Notes: a model not told the origin generated them from the letters alone. DNA of 64,000 nt from Argyresthia goedartella (GCA_949825045.1 OX463814.1:31762383-31826382), one strand, 5' to 3'. Positions 40,225-53,043 are shown, counted from the stretch's first letter. Translations and numbers: made by a program.

Positions 40225-40285
40225 ATAGAATCTCCTGCGTGAGAAGCAAGCGTGAACCCACTAGACCACGGAGTTCGGAGACTCG
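40225..40285 (-). mobile_element. SINE family A head fragment
   Basis: The complement reads AACTCCGTGGTCTAGTGGGT, TCACGCTTGCTTCTCACGCA, GGAGATT. It is the tRNA-like head without the B box end. Confidence 0.75.
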
Positions 40286-41865
40286 CGATGCGTTTGTATC
40301 AATATAGAAATAAACAAATAATAACGGGACCAGGCTGCATAATTTAGTAAGAAGCTTAGTCTAGTTAGATCCAGTGCAGACTGTTCATATGTACCAATTG
40401 TACTGGTACGGCACAATCGAGTGCTCAATTATGTAAGTTCTGCTTTCGCCACGTTCCGCCGCCATTGAGACGGAAACAATTGATTCCGGATATTGAAACT
40501 CAATGCAGCTCAGTCGACGGTTTTTATGCGGTTCCTGTGATAAAGTTTCTTCAAGTGACGGTGACGTAACATCTAACACCTTTCCAAGATCGACTGCTTT
40601 ACAAAGTGGAAGTAGCTGGCGAAAAGGAAAACCTACAACAGCCCTGACTCTGTAATAGAAATCGAACGAGATTTGTGAAAATGTGTCAGTTTTTACGGCT
40701 TTCCCATACAATCAACGTCAATTTGACAACTGCATCGATTTAGTTGTATTTATTATGACGTTATTCCTACATCTAGGAATTTCGCAAACGATTTATGTCA
40801 AGTTTTCATCGCATAAACAAGGCAAGTCGCTTTTCAGAAGCGATTATAATTCCTATTGTCAGAATTACATGATATGGCAGAATTACAGGAGGGCAGTTCT
40901 AGACTTTTATCTGTAACACAATGATCAACACTTCAACATGAAATAGGTAATGGAATGCCGTCTCGGTACGGAGTTTATTAGCTTCTTTAATATGTAAACC
41001 ATTACCTAGGCACGAAGTTTTAATCTCCGGATTGTGCCGGTAGGTAGATCATTATTAACTAGCCGAATGACTTTAGCCCGGGCGGGAGGTGTTATCGAAG
41101 GTGACCTTGACCTCAACTCACATTGGTTATGTTTTTGTATGAAGCTTGCGATCACTGTAGGTATTCCTCGAATTTACAACTTTACGCGTTTAGTGTAGTT
41201 TTGTAGGTAAGGTAGCTACTATCAGCCAGTTGCAGAAACGATATCTTTAAATAAAACCCCGCAAAACTTAAATGGCGTATCAGCTCCATTTTTTTTAAAA
41301 CATGGCTCTTATTTCTGAGTGCATAAAGTTCATGACAGTTCACAAACCTTGACTTTTCTAAAGATATACTATACATTTCTTGATAGAGCTGTAGTGGGTC
41401 TGTTTGTTTTCATTTTAGACGCTTATATGGTATATAACAAATCTTACAAATGGTACAATAATACAAATCGTACAATTATACGTTATTGCAAACAGTATCA
41501 ATAAAATACTGACATCTTCAACAATGATTGATTTATAAACTTGTGGACTAGATATGGTAAAGAGGAATTCCGATGTTTTGTTTTGTCCGACAATTACTTC
41601 TTTTGAATGAACCAGCGCCGGGAGGAACTCTTACGTTCCATTTCATCTGAACTCGAACTGAGCATAAGAGTCACTGTCAGTTCAATTCGAATACTTTTTC
41701 GATACGTAGTTTTTCGTGCTAGTCACACTTTTTCTAGCAACGTAGCGCAATCTATCAAGTAGAAGGAAAATATGTTTGTTATGTCTGTATGGGCATGGGA
41801 TTATGCGACTCCACAAGAAGGAGGTAAATGAGGGTCGGGCGTATGTATGTTTGTATTTATGGCTA
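40286..41865. other. No gene recognised
   Basis: Unclassified DNA. Medium-length open frames on both strands (for example - strand 40385-40711) have no similarity I know and no supporting splice sites. Confidence 0.4.
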
Positions 41866-41869
41866 TTTA

Positions 41870-42133
41870 GGTGGGTCCAGACATATTCTTTTGTCCGTAA
41901 CGTACCTCCTTATCGTATCAGCGTCGCGATCCAAGAACGCTAGTTTGGACGGCCGGATCGGCTGCGATCGAGGCGCGCCGCACCACGTCCCACCGTGCCC
42001 CGTACCGAACGGACGTCCAAACTAGCGTTTTTGGATCGCAGCCGATCCGGGCGCCCAAACATGTGTCCAAACTAGGTAACGCTGATACGGTGCGGAGCTT
42101 CGTTACGGACAAAAGAACATGTCTGCACCCACC
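41870..42133. mobile_element. 264-base MITE with long inverted ends and TTTA target duplication
   Basis: Left end GGTGGGTCCAGACATATTCT, TTTGTCCGTAACG; right end, complemented, GGTGGGTGCAGACATGTTCT, TTTGTCCGTAACG. Arms continue through TATCAGCG and GATCCAAGAACGCTAGTTTG / its complement. TTTA is found at 41866-41869 and 42134-42137. The centre is CpG-rich (GATCGAGGCGCGCCGCACC). Confidence 0.85.
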
Positions 42134-42169
42134 TTTACGTTAGCACGCGCTACAGCCCAAACCGCTTGA

Positions 42170-42450
42170 CGAATTTTAATAAATGAGGTGACGTCATGGG
42201 AGTGTTATATTCTATATATTTTAATAAATGAGGTGTCGTCATGGGAGTGAGATATTCTATATATTTTAATAAATGAGGTGTCGTCATGGGAGTGAGATAT
42301 TCTATATATTTTAATAAATGAGGTGTCGTCATGGGAGTGAGATATTCTATATATTTTAATAAATGAGGTGTCGTCATGGGAGTGAGATATTCTATATATT
42401 TTAATAAATGAGGTGACGTCATGGGAGTGAGATATTCTATATATTTTTTT
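42170..42450. repeat. 45-base minisatellite, about 6 copies
   Basis: The unit is TTTTAATAAATGAGGTGTCG, TCATGGGAGTGAGATATTCT, ATATA. The first and last copies have GACGTC in place of GTCGTC. Because 45 is a multiple of 3, the - strand shows a 15-residue repeat (YIEYLTPMTTPHLLK) which I regard as a by-product. Confidence 0.95.
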
Positions 42451-42634
42451 CGAAATGACAATAGCTTAGATTTTAAATAGCAAAATGTAGTTCGCAAAGT
42501 ATTTTGTGCGTCTACTTTCGGAGCGGTTATTTGTTTTGTAATGATTCCACTAGTTTGTTCCCATAACAAAAATTGGCGGTGGAGCCAGAAGCAATTTATA
42601 TGCCTGTAAAGTCGAAGTGTTTCAGTATTATATC

Positions 42635-42750
42635 ATCATCATCATTCCAGCCCACATTGACCCACCGCGGGGCACAGGCCTCTTCTGTGTAGCGCCGATC
42701 CTCAGGCTCCTGTGCCAACCGCATCCAAGGACATCCTGTTGTCTTGATAT
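42635..42750 (-). mobile_element. RTE-like LINE 3'-end fragment
   Basis: CCAGCCCACATTGACCCACC, GGGGCACAGGCCTCTTCTGT and GTGCCAACCGCATCCAAGGA parallel the 3' end at 8895-8990 of the larger LINE. Confidence 0.6.
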
Positions 42751-43499
42751 ATCGCTTTGCTTGACTTTATACATTTATACTCTTGCTTTACTCGGACTGC
42801 AATGCGTTTTTTGTTATCATCTTTTACATAACAGTGTGAAAAATCCGAAATTAGTTTCCGCCGCGAGTTTCTTATCAAGCTGCTAGTAGCTAGTTGATCG
42901 GTTCGTTACGTTTCTACTTCACTATGCAATGGCAAACGTTTCAATGCAACTTACTGTACGTACCTGCGTGCAGAATAATGCCAAATCACTTTCGAACGTA
43001 TTCCGCAGCGATAAGGGCACAACTTGACTGTTGAAACTGCGTATTTACTGGCATGGTCCCTACTGAATTTCCGTGGAAATTTTCTTCCGCAGCTAAGTAA
43101 GAAAACGTATTTCTACTTACCTACCTTTTGTTAAGAGAAATGGTTCCCAAGTATCTATATTGCTTATTTTGCTTTGCTGCAAAAGATTAATCATCTCTCT
43201 CTTAAAATTATATGATTCCGAAAAAGGAATTTTCTATTTTGTATGTACAGTCCTTAAAAGGGTTACGGTACCAGAAGTGGCCCTATTCGCGATACATTTT
43301 CCGTTGCTATTGTTACTCAACTACTTAGGTACCTACTTACGACGCTTATACGATAAAGCCTTACTAGTTGTATAACGTACTTCATAACCACTTATTTATT
43401 AGGTAGGTATCTGGAGTACCGGTAAGTTGTTCTCAGTACAGTGCTGCTACTGCGGACTGCATTGCCGTAGATCAAGGCCCAGGCAATCGTGAGTTGCTC
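42751..43499. other. No gene recognised
   Basis: Unclassified DNA with no supported exon. Confidence 0.4.
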
Positions 43500-43600
43500 T
43501 GCTCGTATCTCAGTCTAATGGCGATGGAAATTATCGTGAGGAAACATTCATAACCTCCATGGCAGGGATGGGCATGGGCTAGCCCCCTGTCAAGCGGTGG
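43500..43600 (+). mobile_element. SINE family A tail fragment
   Basis: GCGATGGAAATTATCGTGAG, GAAACATTCATAACC and GGGCTAGCCCCCTGTCA match 59360-59430. Confidence 0.65.
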
Positions 43601-44323
43601 TGTGTGTGATGCTGTGTGTTGGGTGGTAGCGTGCTATTCCACATCTGCAGATTGTCGTTGCGACGACGGTGTAACCCCGACATTGTCATACCAGTGCGTT
43701 TATTGTAACTGATTGTTAACATCCGGAGCTTCAGATCAGTTTCTCTGACCAGTGACATAAGTCTCGAAGGTGTTAGGAATTCCAGTTTCTTTTTAATGCC
43801 TTGCGTGAGCCACTGGCTTATTTCAACAGTTCGTTCATGCCTACATGGATTTGCAATATAAATCAATGTCAGATAATAAACAGCAAGCCATAAGAGTGTT
43901 TTTCCAAGATGATTTGTGTCAAATCAACAATAGTAATATCAAAAGAATCAAATTATCTGTTTGCTGGGGAAATATCACAAAGTGAAACGTTCAAATAATA
44001 GCAGGACTCATTGTCCAGATGTAAAGTACTCGTCTCCGACACAGCGCAGCAGACACGATATAGTTTTACCGTTTTTCGTAGACACCAGCATAATCATAAT
44101 CAGATTCCTGAATAGTAAACGGCTGCGAGGCAGATAGCATATCCGCGTCTAGTTGCGTTGACCTTAGAGTCGTATTCATGAACCGGCCAGACAAACTGAT
44201 ATTTACAATTTTACACTCTAGGAAGCTGGTGTTGATAGACGCACACCTGTTTCTTGCAGTCTTGTATGCTCGTAGGAAAAACTAACAGTTTCATCAGGGA
44301 TTTCTTCGCCCGGCCATTTTATG
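43601..44323. other. No gene recognised
   Basis: The - strand at 43579-43866 is open for 95 codons (ending MWNSTLPPNTQHHTHH) without a family I know; the 3' part runs into the SINE tail, so I do not call it a gene. Confidence 0.35.
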
Positions 44324-44530
44324 AGGGTTCCGTACCCGAAGGGTCCAAACGGAGCCCTGTTGCTGTTACTCACGTGTCCGTCCGTCTGTCCGTCGTCTGT
44401 CACACAGGCTTTACAGCCAAACGGTTATAGCTAAAGTCTTCAAATGTTCACAGTATAAACATATTGTAGAGCCAAGGCCATAAAAATTGTCAAAAATATA
44501 TTTAAAGGGGACTCCCAACAGCTAAAGGAA
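44324..44530 (-). repeat. GGCCAAGTGCGAG-type repeat, partial
   Basis: The + strand reads GAGGGTTCCGTACCCGAAGG, GCCCTGTTGCTG, TGTCCGTCCGTCTGTCCGTC and GTCTGTCACACAGGC, the complement of the right end seen at 33950-34020. Confidence 0.7.
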
Positions 44531-47045
44531 AACGCAAAAAATATTTGACTTGTTTAAAAATTCACATTGACCTAGGTCCTTAAAATTTTGGTGATAATGT
44601 TCATTATTTTACTAATAAATGTTGATGAGTCACATTTTTCTTTAAATTCATCTCATGTTTAGGCTTATATTCTACATTTGTTATGAAACCCTATTGTGCG
44701 AAGTACGACAGGTTTTGTCTGCTACTCTTTTATTATTATGAGTAACCGCAGCTACACTATACAATTGGGTAGGGATCAAGTAGCCTTCTTGCAGGCACTG
44801 TTTACTAGTTAATCACCGATCGATTTTGAATATGAATTCTAAACTAATCCTAATACTTCTGTTCTTCTTATCACATCGGCACAGTGATTGAAACCAAATC
44901 GCAGCGGCGTATTCCACCTTACGCCTAGGAATTCACTTGACCGTCCTATCCTGTTTAGAATATAACAGGAAAGAAACGTTGAAACGTGTTTACCGGCGAT
45001 CGGCAATCATGCGCATCATTATATGCGCATACGCGATGCAACTTAGGTGCAAGGCATCTTGCCAGGCCCTGTTGAGGTATCTTCAACATGGTCCATTACT
45101 GCAGTACGAGGAATGCCGGATACCGTTGCTTGTTGAATATCAATCATCTTGATTTCTAGAATAGGAAAAGGCGAGGGAAAGTTACTAAAAAGGTGATAAA
45201 TATTTCGGTTTCTTTGGCAGCTATATCTGCATCGATTACTTGGCTCTAGCAATGATAGGAGACAAGGACAGGATAACCGTGGCAGTACTGGCATCAGTTT
45301 CAAAATACCAACTAACTGTTATTGTGAAGAAAAGTTTCTCAGATGCGTCATTTTGAAAACCAAAAAAAAACATCTACCATTAAGTCGCTCAACTATTTTA
45401 CTCCAAAACTGATAATATCTACAGGCAAAGTTAACAATGGAAAGTTGAACTTGATTCGTCACGGACATCAAATCAACTGTCTACCAGTCCACTCCACATG
45501 CAGACATCGTCAATTGTATTGGAACAACCGTTTAGTGAATCATCAACATTACTGAATTATGCGCCGCCGCAACGGTAACTGATACGTGCTTGCTTGCTGT
45601 GATGATAGCTTACAGTATTTGTATAACTCGATGAGGGTATCATACCCTCAAATCGGGTTGTTGCCGCTAGGGGCCGAAGCCTTTTTCGACCATTATTATT
45701 TAAATTAAAAGCAACTCGCACTTGGTGAAAAAGTACAATTATCAACAGTTTGTATTGTGATAGCGCTCTTGAAACTTCTGTCCACACATTCAAACATATG
45801 TCGTTTATTAATCATCGTGAGTGGCTCTACCTGCTTGATGACTTTGGTTACCCAAAGGATACCCCTTTCGATGGTGATAGCAATGCTGAATTAAGTACCT
45901 AGAAGTTCATATGTTTTAAAGATTGTAATGTGATAATTAGCAAAAAGATCTCATTAAAACCTCAGTGATACATAGATCGGTTTAGGCTGTGTAGTGTGAA
46001 TATTAGTCGAGGACGTCCTGTGTATTTGTGTTATTTTTCTGACAGTCGTGGTTCCCACGAAATGTGCTTCTATTATAGTGTTCTCATGTGGGGCTGGAAG
46101 TTTACTTTTTTATCCAGAACAGTCGATTAATAGTGGTATCGATAGCTGCATCGATATTATCTGCAGTTACCAGTTATATAAACGTCATGGGACCTCTTTC
46201 GTAGCGCTCTTCCTCAGTGGCATGAAGCAAGTCTCCTGGCGCCGACAATACGAGAGTCACAGTTGCGCTCGTATACCGACAGAAGATAGAAGTATTCTCC
46301 CAATCAGACTACTCGATAGTAGGACACGATGTGTAAGGGTGGTTGTGTGTAGCCTGATGCTGCTGGCTGGCGGGATTGCAGTTAGGTTGTGAGGCCTGAT
46401 CTCAAAATCTCCGCTGTGTCTACAGTGTCGGCACGTGATATGTGGTGTGGAATATGTATAGTTATCGCAGCGAGAGTTGCGGCGAATATTGTACACACAC
46501 ACATTCGCTCGGTAAGGTTTGAATGACGTCTTCTGAAGTGAAATCGACTTCTGAAGTAGCTGTAAAACTATTATTCGTTTATATTAATAAATCATTACAA
46601 AATAGGTACGTAATTTATTAATAATTCATCTGCCATCAAACTCATTAACTTTGAGGAATAGGACCTTGTGCCATATCGGTTTTTATTTAACAGATAAGGG
46701 AAGAAATAATATATTAAAATATTGCATGGACACAGACCTCATACACAGATAACTCGTTGTGGCGTTTTATTATCCCTTCGTGCTACAAGGAAGGCCGCCC
46801 GCTGCGCGCGCACGGGATAAATTAATCTAATTATGCTGGTAACATTCAACAAGAGACTGAATTGCACTCAATTCAAGAACTTAGTATCTTATTAATTAAT
46901 TCTCCTGGGGCACCCAAACTTTTTGATGTCATCTGGTAATACTTTAAGAAGCCATAATATGTTTTGCTGTTGACATTACGTGATTGTACGATGATTGCCT
47001 CGAGACCGATTTGCCTCAACGCTCATTATCTGTAGTATCTAACTC
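44531..47045. other. No gene recognised
   Basis: Unclassified DNA of mixed composition. A perfect small palindrome GAGGGTATCATACCCTC lies at 45633-45649. The + strand at 46048-46392 is open for 114 codons with no similarity or splice support. Confidence 0.4.
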
Positions 47046-47049
47046 ATGT

Positions 47050-47285
47050 TTTGTTAGACAGTTGAAATTTTCACAGATGATGTATTGCTGTTGCCGCTAT
47101 AACAACAAATACTAAAAAATGGAATAAAATAAATATTTAAGAGGGCTCTATTATTCATTTTAAAATAAATAATTAAAATTAAATTAATATTTAAGGGGCA
47201 CTCCCATACAACAAACTTGATTTTTTATAGACAATGTTACGGAACCCTTCGTGCGCGAGTCCGACTCGCAATTGGCCGTTTTTAT
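47050..47285 (-). repeat. GGCCAAGTGCGAG-type repeat, partial
   Basis: GTTGAAATTTTCACAGATGA, TGTTGCCGCTATAACAACAA and CGGAACCCTTCGTGCGCGAG, CCGACTCGCAATTGGCCG. The GTCCG-run end is missing. An AT-rich stretch (47155-47190) is duplicated inside. Confidence 0.75.
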
Positions 47286-47667
47286 TATTATTATTTGCGA
47301 TTGATTGATATGTAAAGAGGTTGCTATGATAATTAAAGAGCTGAATTTATGATAAAAGTCTCCTCGAGTCGGTAATTTTATATTCTAGGCGTTACATTTC
47401 TTGCAAATATCAAAACACGCCTGGGTCTTCGTTTTGTTACACAATAAAATAAGTCATACTTAGTAATAATTTTATTTACGACCCATTTTTCAATACTCAG
47501 ATAACATCTATCTGGGTTTTATCTGAGGAATTTGTACCTGTGAAATGTCAAATAAAGCTTTTTGTCTGGGGATCGAAAAAACGCCTGAGTATGAGTCTAA
47601 CTAAATGCTGTAATGTAATCTGACATTACTGATGGCGTACAATCGTAGCCCCTAAATAATAAAAATA

Positions 47668-48069
47668 AAACCGGTCAAGTGCGAGTCTAAATCGCGCACG
47701 AAGGGTTCCGTACCACCGTTCAATGGAAGCGATGGTGTGGAGTGAATAGTTTGGATTTAACACAGCAAAATATTGTTTACAAAGTTATTGGTGCGGTTAC
47801 TTTCACACTCCATGTACGTAACCAGGTGCATCCATAAGTTTGTATGTGGTATTGTTGTATGGGAGCCCCCTTAAATATTTATTTTATCCTATTTTTTAGT
47901 ATTTGTTGTTATAGCGGCAACAGAAATACATAATCTGTGAAAATTTCAACTCTCCAGCTAGCTAGGTTCTTGAGATACAGCCTGGTGACAGACGGACGGA
48001 CGGACGGACGAACAGCGAAGTCTTAATAATAGGGTTCCGTTCTTACCCGTTGGGTACGGAACCCTAAAA
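47668..48069 (+). repeat. GGCCAAGTGCGAG-type repeat, near-identical to 26578-26988
   Basis: It follows 26578-26988 base for base apart from a handful of substitutions, loss of about 8 bases (the AAAGAATT near GTGGTATTG) and one extra GGAC unit in the GACGGACGGACGGACG run. It has complete ends. Confidence 0.85.
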
Positions 48070-48997
48070 AGCAAGACCAGTAAAATACAAATAGTAACTT
48101 CACGAGCGCCCGAATACACGACGTCTAACAGAAAGATCATGCGTCTTCGTGATTTGCAATAGCTTTATAGCTAGCTATACCTGCCTTTACACAACTCTCT
48201 CTAATATAATATACCACCAGTCAGCTTAATTACTCACCTTCTGAAGAAACCCTTTCAGTTTCCCTTTAGCAGTTTTGTAATTGGAATTTGGCTAAAAATG
48301 AAAATATTCTAAGCAAGTCTATATCGGGAAGCCGCTTGATATTAATTATTTTATTGCTATTTTAAAATGTCAAACTTAATGACGTAATCAAACTAAAAAC
48401 ACGACAGCGCATTATGTCTGAGAAAATATCAAAGGACTGGTGTGATCGCTCCGCAGGTGTCCCGCTGGGTGGCAGGTCAAAATAGCTGACAAAAGTTTTG
48501 TAGAAAGGTCAATATTATGTGAAGTTACTGTTAGTTAAGCCTGGTTATTGTGACATGCATGGCTATACAGTGCCTCTGCAATCTGGGAAAAGACGTGTCA
48601 TATGGAAGGCCTTGACCTATTATGAAACAAAAGAAAGATTTGTTTATTTTACCTTGACTGTACAACTTTTTAAATTGAAAAACATATCGTCAAGATACGG
48701 GATGATCGCAACAGCTGTAACTTTTTATTTAAATTATTTAGAGTGTTGTTGCTGTAGAATAAAATGTTGAGATTAATCGGTTCTTCATTTTAAGCTGCAT
48801 CAGAAAGTGCTGCACTCTGGGCCTGAGGTCCATAGAAAATTGCCCATTGCTCTTTGCTTTACTTACTTTTAGTCTGTGATTCATTTGTAAGTAACCTCAG
48901 ATGAACGAAACTCTTTGCTTACTTACTCTATGTTTATTATCTACAAACTTGTAGCGTCCTCTACGTGGAACTACTTTGAGGGTTGCTTCCCTAGTAA
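48070..48997. other. No gene seen; possible RT scrap
   Basis: GGACTGGTGTGATCGCTCCG, CAGGTGTCCCGCTGGGTGGC at 48435 resembles the WCD..SGVPQGG block of the RT at 38500, but is too short to be sure. Confidence 0.35.
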
Positions 48998-49559
48998 GAT
49001 TATTTTTCTTTCCGCTCGACATTTCTCGGTTTTTGTCGCTGAAATTCGTTTTTAATGTAGACTTTAAACTAGACATTATTACTCACAACACATGAACAAA
49101 ACAAATGGTACCTAACAGATTTAAACTATGGTTGATGAGATGATATTTGTCGTTCACACAGATTAAGTAAGTAAAGCAAAGAATTTAATTCATTCATAGG
49201 TTTTGACTTTGTCTTTGGCAACTAAGTCATTTGTTATAATAAAATCAACAAAGTGGAGTTATTTATATTCGGCGTTGTAAATTTTATAAGTATTGTTAAT
49301 AAATTGGAGGCAACATCGATCAATCCTGTTGCATCTGCCAGTAATATTAGACAAGGCAAAAAGCTGGGCAATGTCGCGAAATTGTAAATAATGTATATAA
49401 ATAGTTGTATTGAAGAAAATGTATTTAAAAGTTATGAAAATAATTAATTTAAAAAAGTACTTCAAAGAGTTAGTACAACGGGAATATCTGAAAAGAGGTA
49501 CGAAATATTCTTAAGGGAAATTACTCAAATTACAATAAGGAAAATAGCAAAACTGGAGT

Positions 49560-51180
49560 AAACCAAATATGAAAAATCGGTTGAAACTGGAAGATTTCGA
49601 TTGTTATGTAATTCGGCGGATGATATACGGTTTAAAGAACTCCCTACTCTCACGTCATTAAACACAAAAAATAAAAGTTAGTGAAAAAAAACTTTCATTT
49701 TAATGCTCTAAAAATAATAAAAAAGAAGATGTAAATCTCGCAGCATGCTTTTAAATCATAATTAATTGTGTGATGTAATTAATTGATGGGTTTGACTCAA
49801 TTTCAAGTTTATTTTCTTTATTTTAGAGCATCTTGTGTGTCGCTGTGTTATTGTTACTAAATGTTTCTGAGCCTGTTCATTTAATTTGAAGTGTCAATGT
49901 AGACTGGGTTTTCCCGTTAATTTAGACCGTCTAGTTCTTCAATAAGGTGATTTGACTTCTGGTGATTTGACTCTTAAAGCTTTAGAATTGAACTTCGAAG
50001 AGCAATTTTTAGAGATATCACATAGTTACATCGGGTTACAAATTAAGAAAATTGGTATTCCGTGCCACCACAACGCTGTGACGGATTGGGGAAACTGAAG
50101 ACGTCACTTAAAAAAAAATTATGATCAGAGTACCTACTTGCCAAGACGAATCAAATGAACTCTTGGTTTTGTTACAGAGTTCCCATGGCCACCTTCTGGC
50201 TCCATCATCAGATCAGCTGATTTTCATGACATGGAGTTCTATGTCATTTTTTTTAAGTTTTTAAAAAGACTAATAGAAGACACCCAACTCTTCTCTCAAG
50301 TATTATTCGAGATAGGGTGTTCAGATTTAGTAAAACTGAGAATAATCGCCAAATAATAATCTAAAAACGTGACGTCCGTTGAAAATTAATAAAATACCTT
50401 ATATAAATCCGGAGATTAAGAGCTGATGGTAAAAATATCGCTTAAACAGATGGATCAAATATTCACACCACACACACTCAAAATCAAAGTTCGACAAATT
50501 CAGCCAACAAAAGTAAAAAACAACCCAATTTTCAAAAGTCAACGATTTATAATTGTGCAAGCCGGTAATTAAGAGGGATGCGTGCCAGGAGCTCTCTTAC
50601 CAGATCAGTCCGCGGACTCTGACGGAGATTATCACAAGGAAATGAACTAGGAAAAATATGAAAAGTGGTTGCGAAAACAACTGATACCTAATTTAGCGCA
50701 TGATAGCTTCGTTGTAATTGATAACGCGTCTTATCATAACAAACTTGTGGAGAAGCCACCTTATTCAAATGGCAATAAAGGAGATATGAGTACTTGGCTA
50801 GAAGAACGACACAATATTTCTTTTGCAGCTGGTGCCAAAAAACCTAAACTATATGATGTAATAAAACGCCACACGGAAAATTGATCCAAATTTAGTGGAA
50901 AAAAAATTTTTCGAGAGCATGGTGACGCTGCAGTTCATATATTATATCATCCGGATATTCATTCCATACAAAATATTTGCGCACAATTAAAAGGATATGT
51001 TGCTTCTAAAAATATAGATATGAATAAAACCACTGTGAAGAAGCTGCTGTTAGAAAAAATCGAGATGCTGGGACCTAAGAATGGACGAAAATTTGCAATC
51101 ACGCAACGAAATTTGAGGGAGAATATTTAGCTGGCAGCTTTATGTATAATCAACGTGTCTGATTCAGACACTGAAAGCAA
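49560..51180 (+). pseudogene. DDE transposase of the IS630/Tc1/mariner superfamily, broken
   Basis: N-terminal fragment at 49570-49660: RLKLEDFDCYVIRRMIYG, then after a shift FKELPTLTSLN. Catalytic part at 50575-51130: CVPGALLPDQSADSDGDYHK, then LIPNLAHDSFVVIDNASYHN (second Asp in VIDNASYHN), WLEERHNISF, and HPDIHSIQNICAQLKGYVAS, where the usual catalytic Glu of the NPIE block is Gln. Stops and frameshifts interrupt it, and the segment with the first Asp is not legible. Confidence 0.75.
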
Positions 51181-51726
51181 TTGAGCGAGTGACACACATG
51201 TATTTTATTTTACATATTTAATTGAATTTTATATATTTTGATAAATATCAATTTCTTTCTTTCTATTTGTCCTCTCTACAAAATGTGACTTCGGTACATT
51301 ACTTTTTTCTACTGTAAGTAGTAGTATTGTGATGAATATGCAGCAATAATATTATCTTCCAATATGTGCCGCTAAAAGCAGAGAAGTGTAGAGTAATAAT
51401 AATCGTAATGTACGTCTATATTAAAAGGTTATATTGATGATGATTTCACGGCAACAGAGCACGAGCCTCTCGAAACTTTGCACTTGGCAGCGTATACGAC
51501 AAATAATTGTTTGCAGAACGTTGTACCGCAACTAAGTACAGGGACGCAGCAACCGGACATCATCTTCTGCAGGTAATGATGGGTTATAGACCAACGCAGA
51601 AGTTGTTCGAATCATGATGGCATGAGGAATTGAGATAGCGAGTAACTATCAGGTATTGTAACTAGAAATTAGAAATCTACTTTTTCTGTAATAAATGGTC
51701 TGACGCTGACCTGTGGCGGGAAATCG

Positions 51727-51900
51727 GCACTAAATTAGAGCCAATCTTAGAGGTAGCATTTGACATCTGTCAGCAGGAACACAGATATTCGACAGTCTCC
51801 TTTCCTTTTCTAAGCGAAACAAGGAAAAGGAGACGGACGCATAACTCTGACCCTTCTATTGGCTGATGTCAAACTACCTCTTAACTTAGCTCCACTGTAC
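51727..51900. repeat. Hairpin mini-element
   Basis: Left: TAGAGCCAATCTTAGAGGTA, TTTGACATC and GTCTCCTTTCCTTTT; right: AAGGAAAAGGAGAC, GATGTCAAACTACCTCTTAA and TTAGCTCCA. The arms are imperfect complements over about 75 bases. Confidence 0.7.
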
Positions 51901-53043
51901 GTCATATCCGTTGATCAGAAAAATCTAATGTATGAAAATGAGGGCGTGGATTTGACGCCCAAGGTCTAACCAATTCTTTCTTTATACGACGTCAGAAGAC
52001 GTAGGTCGGATCTGCAATTTTCAGGAGAACAAAAATAAAATGGTAGAATAAATCGTTTTGATTACCCAAAAACTGAGAATTCTGTAAATTTCTTTGTTAA
52101 TTAAAATTAACCAAAACCATCTGGCTAGGAGTAAAACAGATAGTATATCTGATGAATGTGATAAAAGACCTACATACGATATTATGGGCCTTACCACAAA
52201 AAAAATAACGAGTGTTCAACACTTGTTTAAAAACGAAAACGTATGGGATTTGACGTTTGTTTTGAGGTTAAACGCTGTTTAATATTTTTTATGGTAACAC
52301 GGTATGCATCTGGAACCTAGCAGCAGAATAGAATAGATTTGACAATGATGGGTAATGATGACACAAACTTGAGCAGTGTGCATACCATACGTCACACCTC
52401 ATTCCCACACGGGGTGGCAGAGACAAATCCCACTGACGCCCACGTTCACGACAGTAATAATTATTGTTCTTCATAAATAACTTATCAGATTATCAGATCA
52501 GATTATTATTATAATTTATCAGAAGTATTTTTATATAGATAACAATACGATTATTATTTCTTGACACTTCTCGGCTTTTATCAGCACAGATCGGAACAAA
52601 ATACACATTGCTGCATATACATCACAATGCTACTTACCTTAGAGTAGAAAAAAGTAAATATATATACATTTCCTATAAAATACATAGATATGGTTACTGA
52701 TCACTTTCACTGTCTGAATCAATTTTATTTTGACAAACCCTTAATTGTCAAAGACTCAAAGTCAAAACCATGTATAAAATACTCTTTTCTTTATTTACTT
52801 ACTCTGTGTCAAAACCTGCCAAATATCATCTCATCTCAGAAACCATAGTTTAAATCTGTTACCATTTGTCTTGTTACGTAAGTCGACGTTAAAAACTAAT
52901 TTCAGCGAGTAAAACCGGGAAGTGTCGAGCGGAAAAGAAAAAAAAATCGTACTTGAGTGAGTAACATTTCCTAAACTATCTGTAAAGGCACAGATTCGCA
53001 CCTATGTAAACCAGGATTGAAATGCGTCAGGTGTTAAGTGGGT

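Larger units (their letters stand above)
48998..52965 (+). mobile_element. Probable 4-kb IS630/Tc1-type DNA transposon with ~240-base inverted ends
   Basis: The left end 48998-49245 has TTCTTTCCGCTCGACATTTC, TCGCTGAAATTCG, CAGATTTAAACTATGG, GATATTTG and GGTTTTGACTTTG. The complement of 52725-52960 has the same series in the same order with substitutions and small gaps. Between the arms are remains of a DDE transposase at 49560-51180. A hairpin mini-element (51727-51900) lies inside. Exact ends and target duplication were not resolved. Confidence 0.65.

Noticed and set aside
43579..43866. 95-codon - strand open frame
   Set aside because: Partly overlaps a SINE tail and has no known relatives; could be repeat-derived.
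46048..46392. 114-codon + strand open frame
   Set aside because: No similarity and no gene context; treated as chance.
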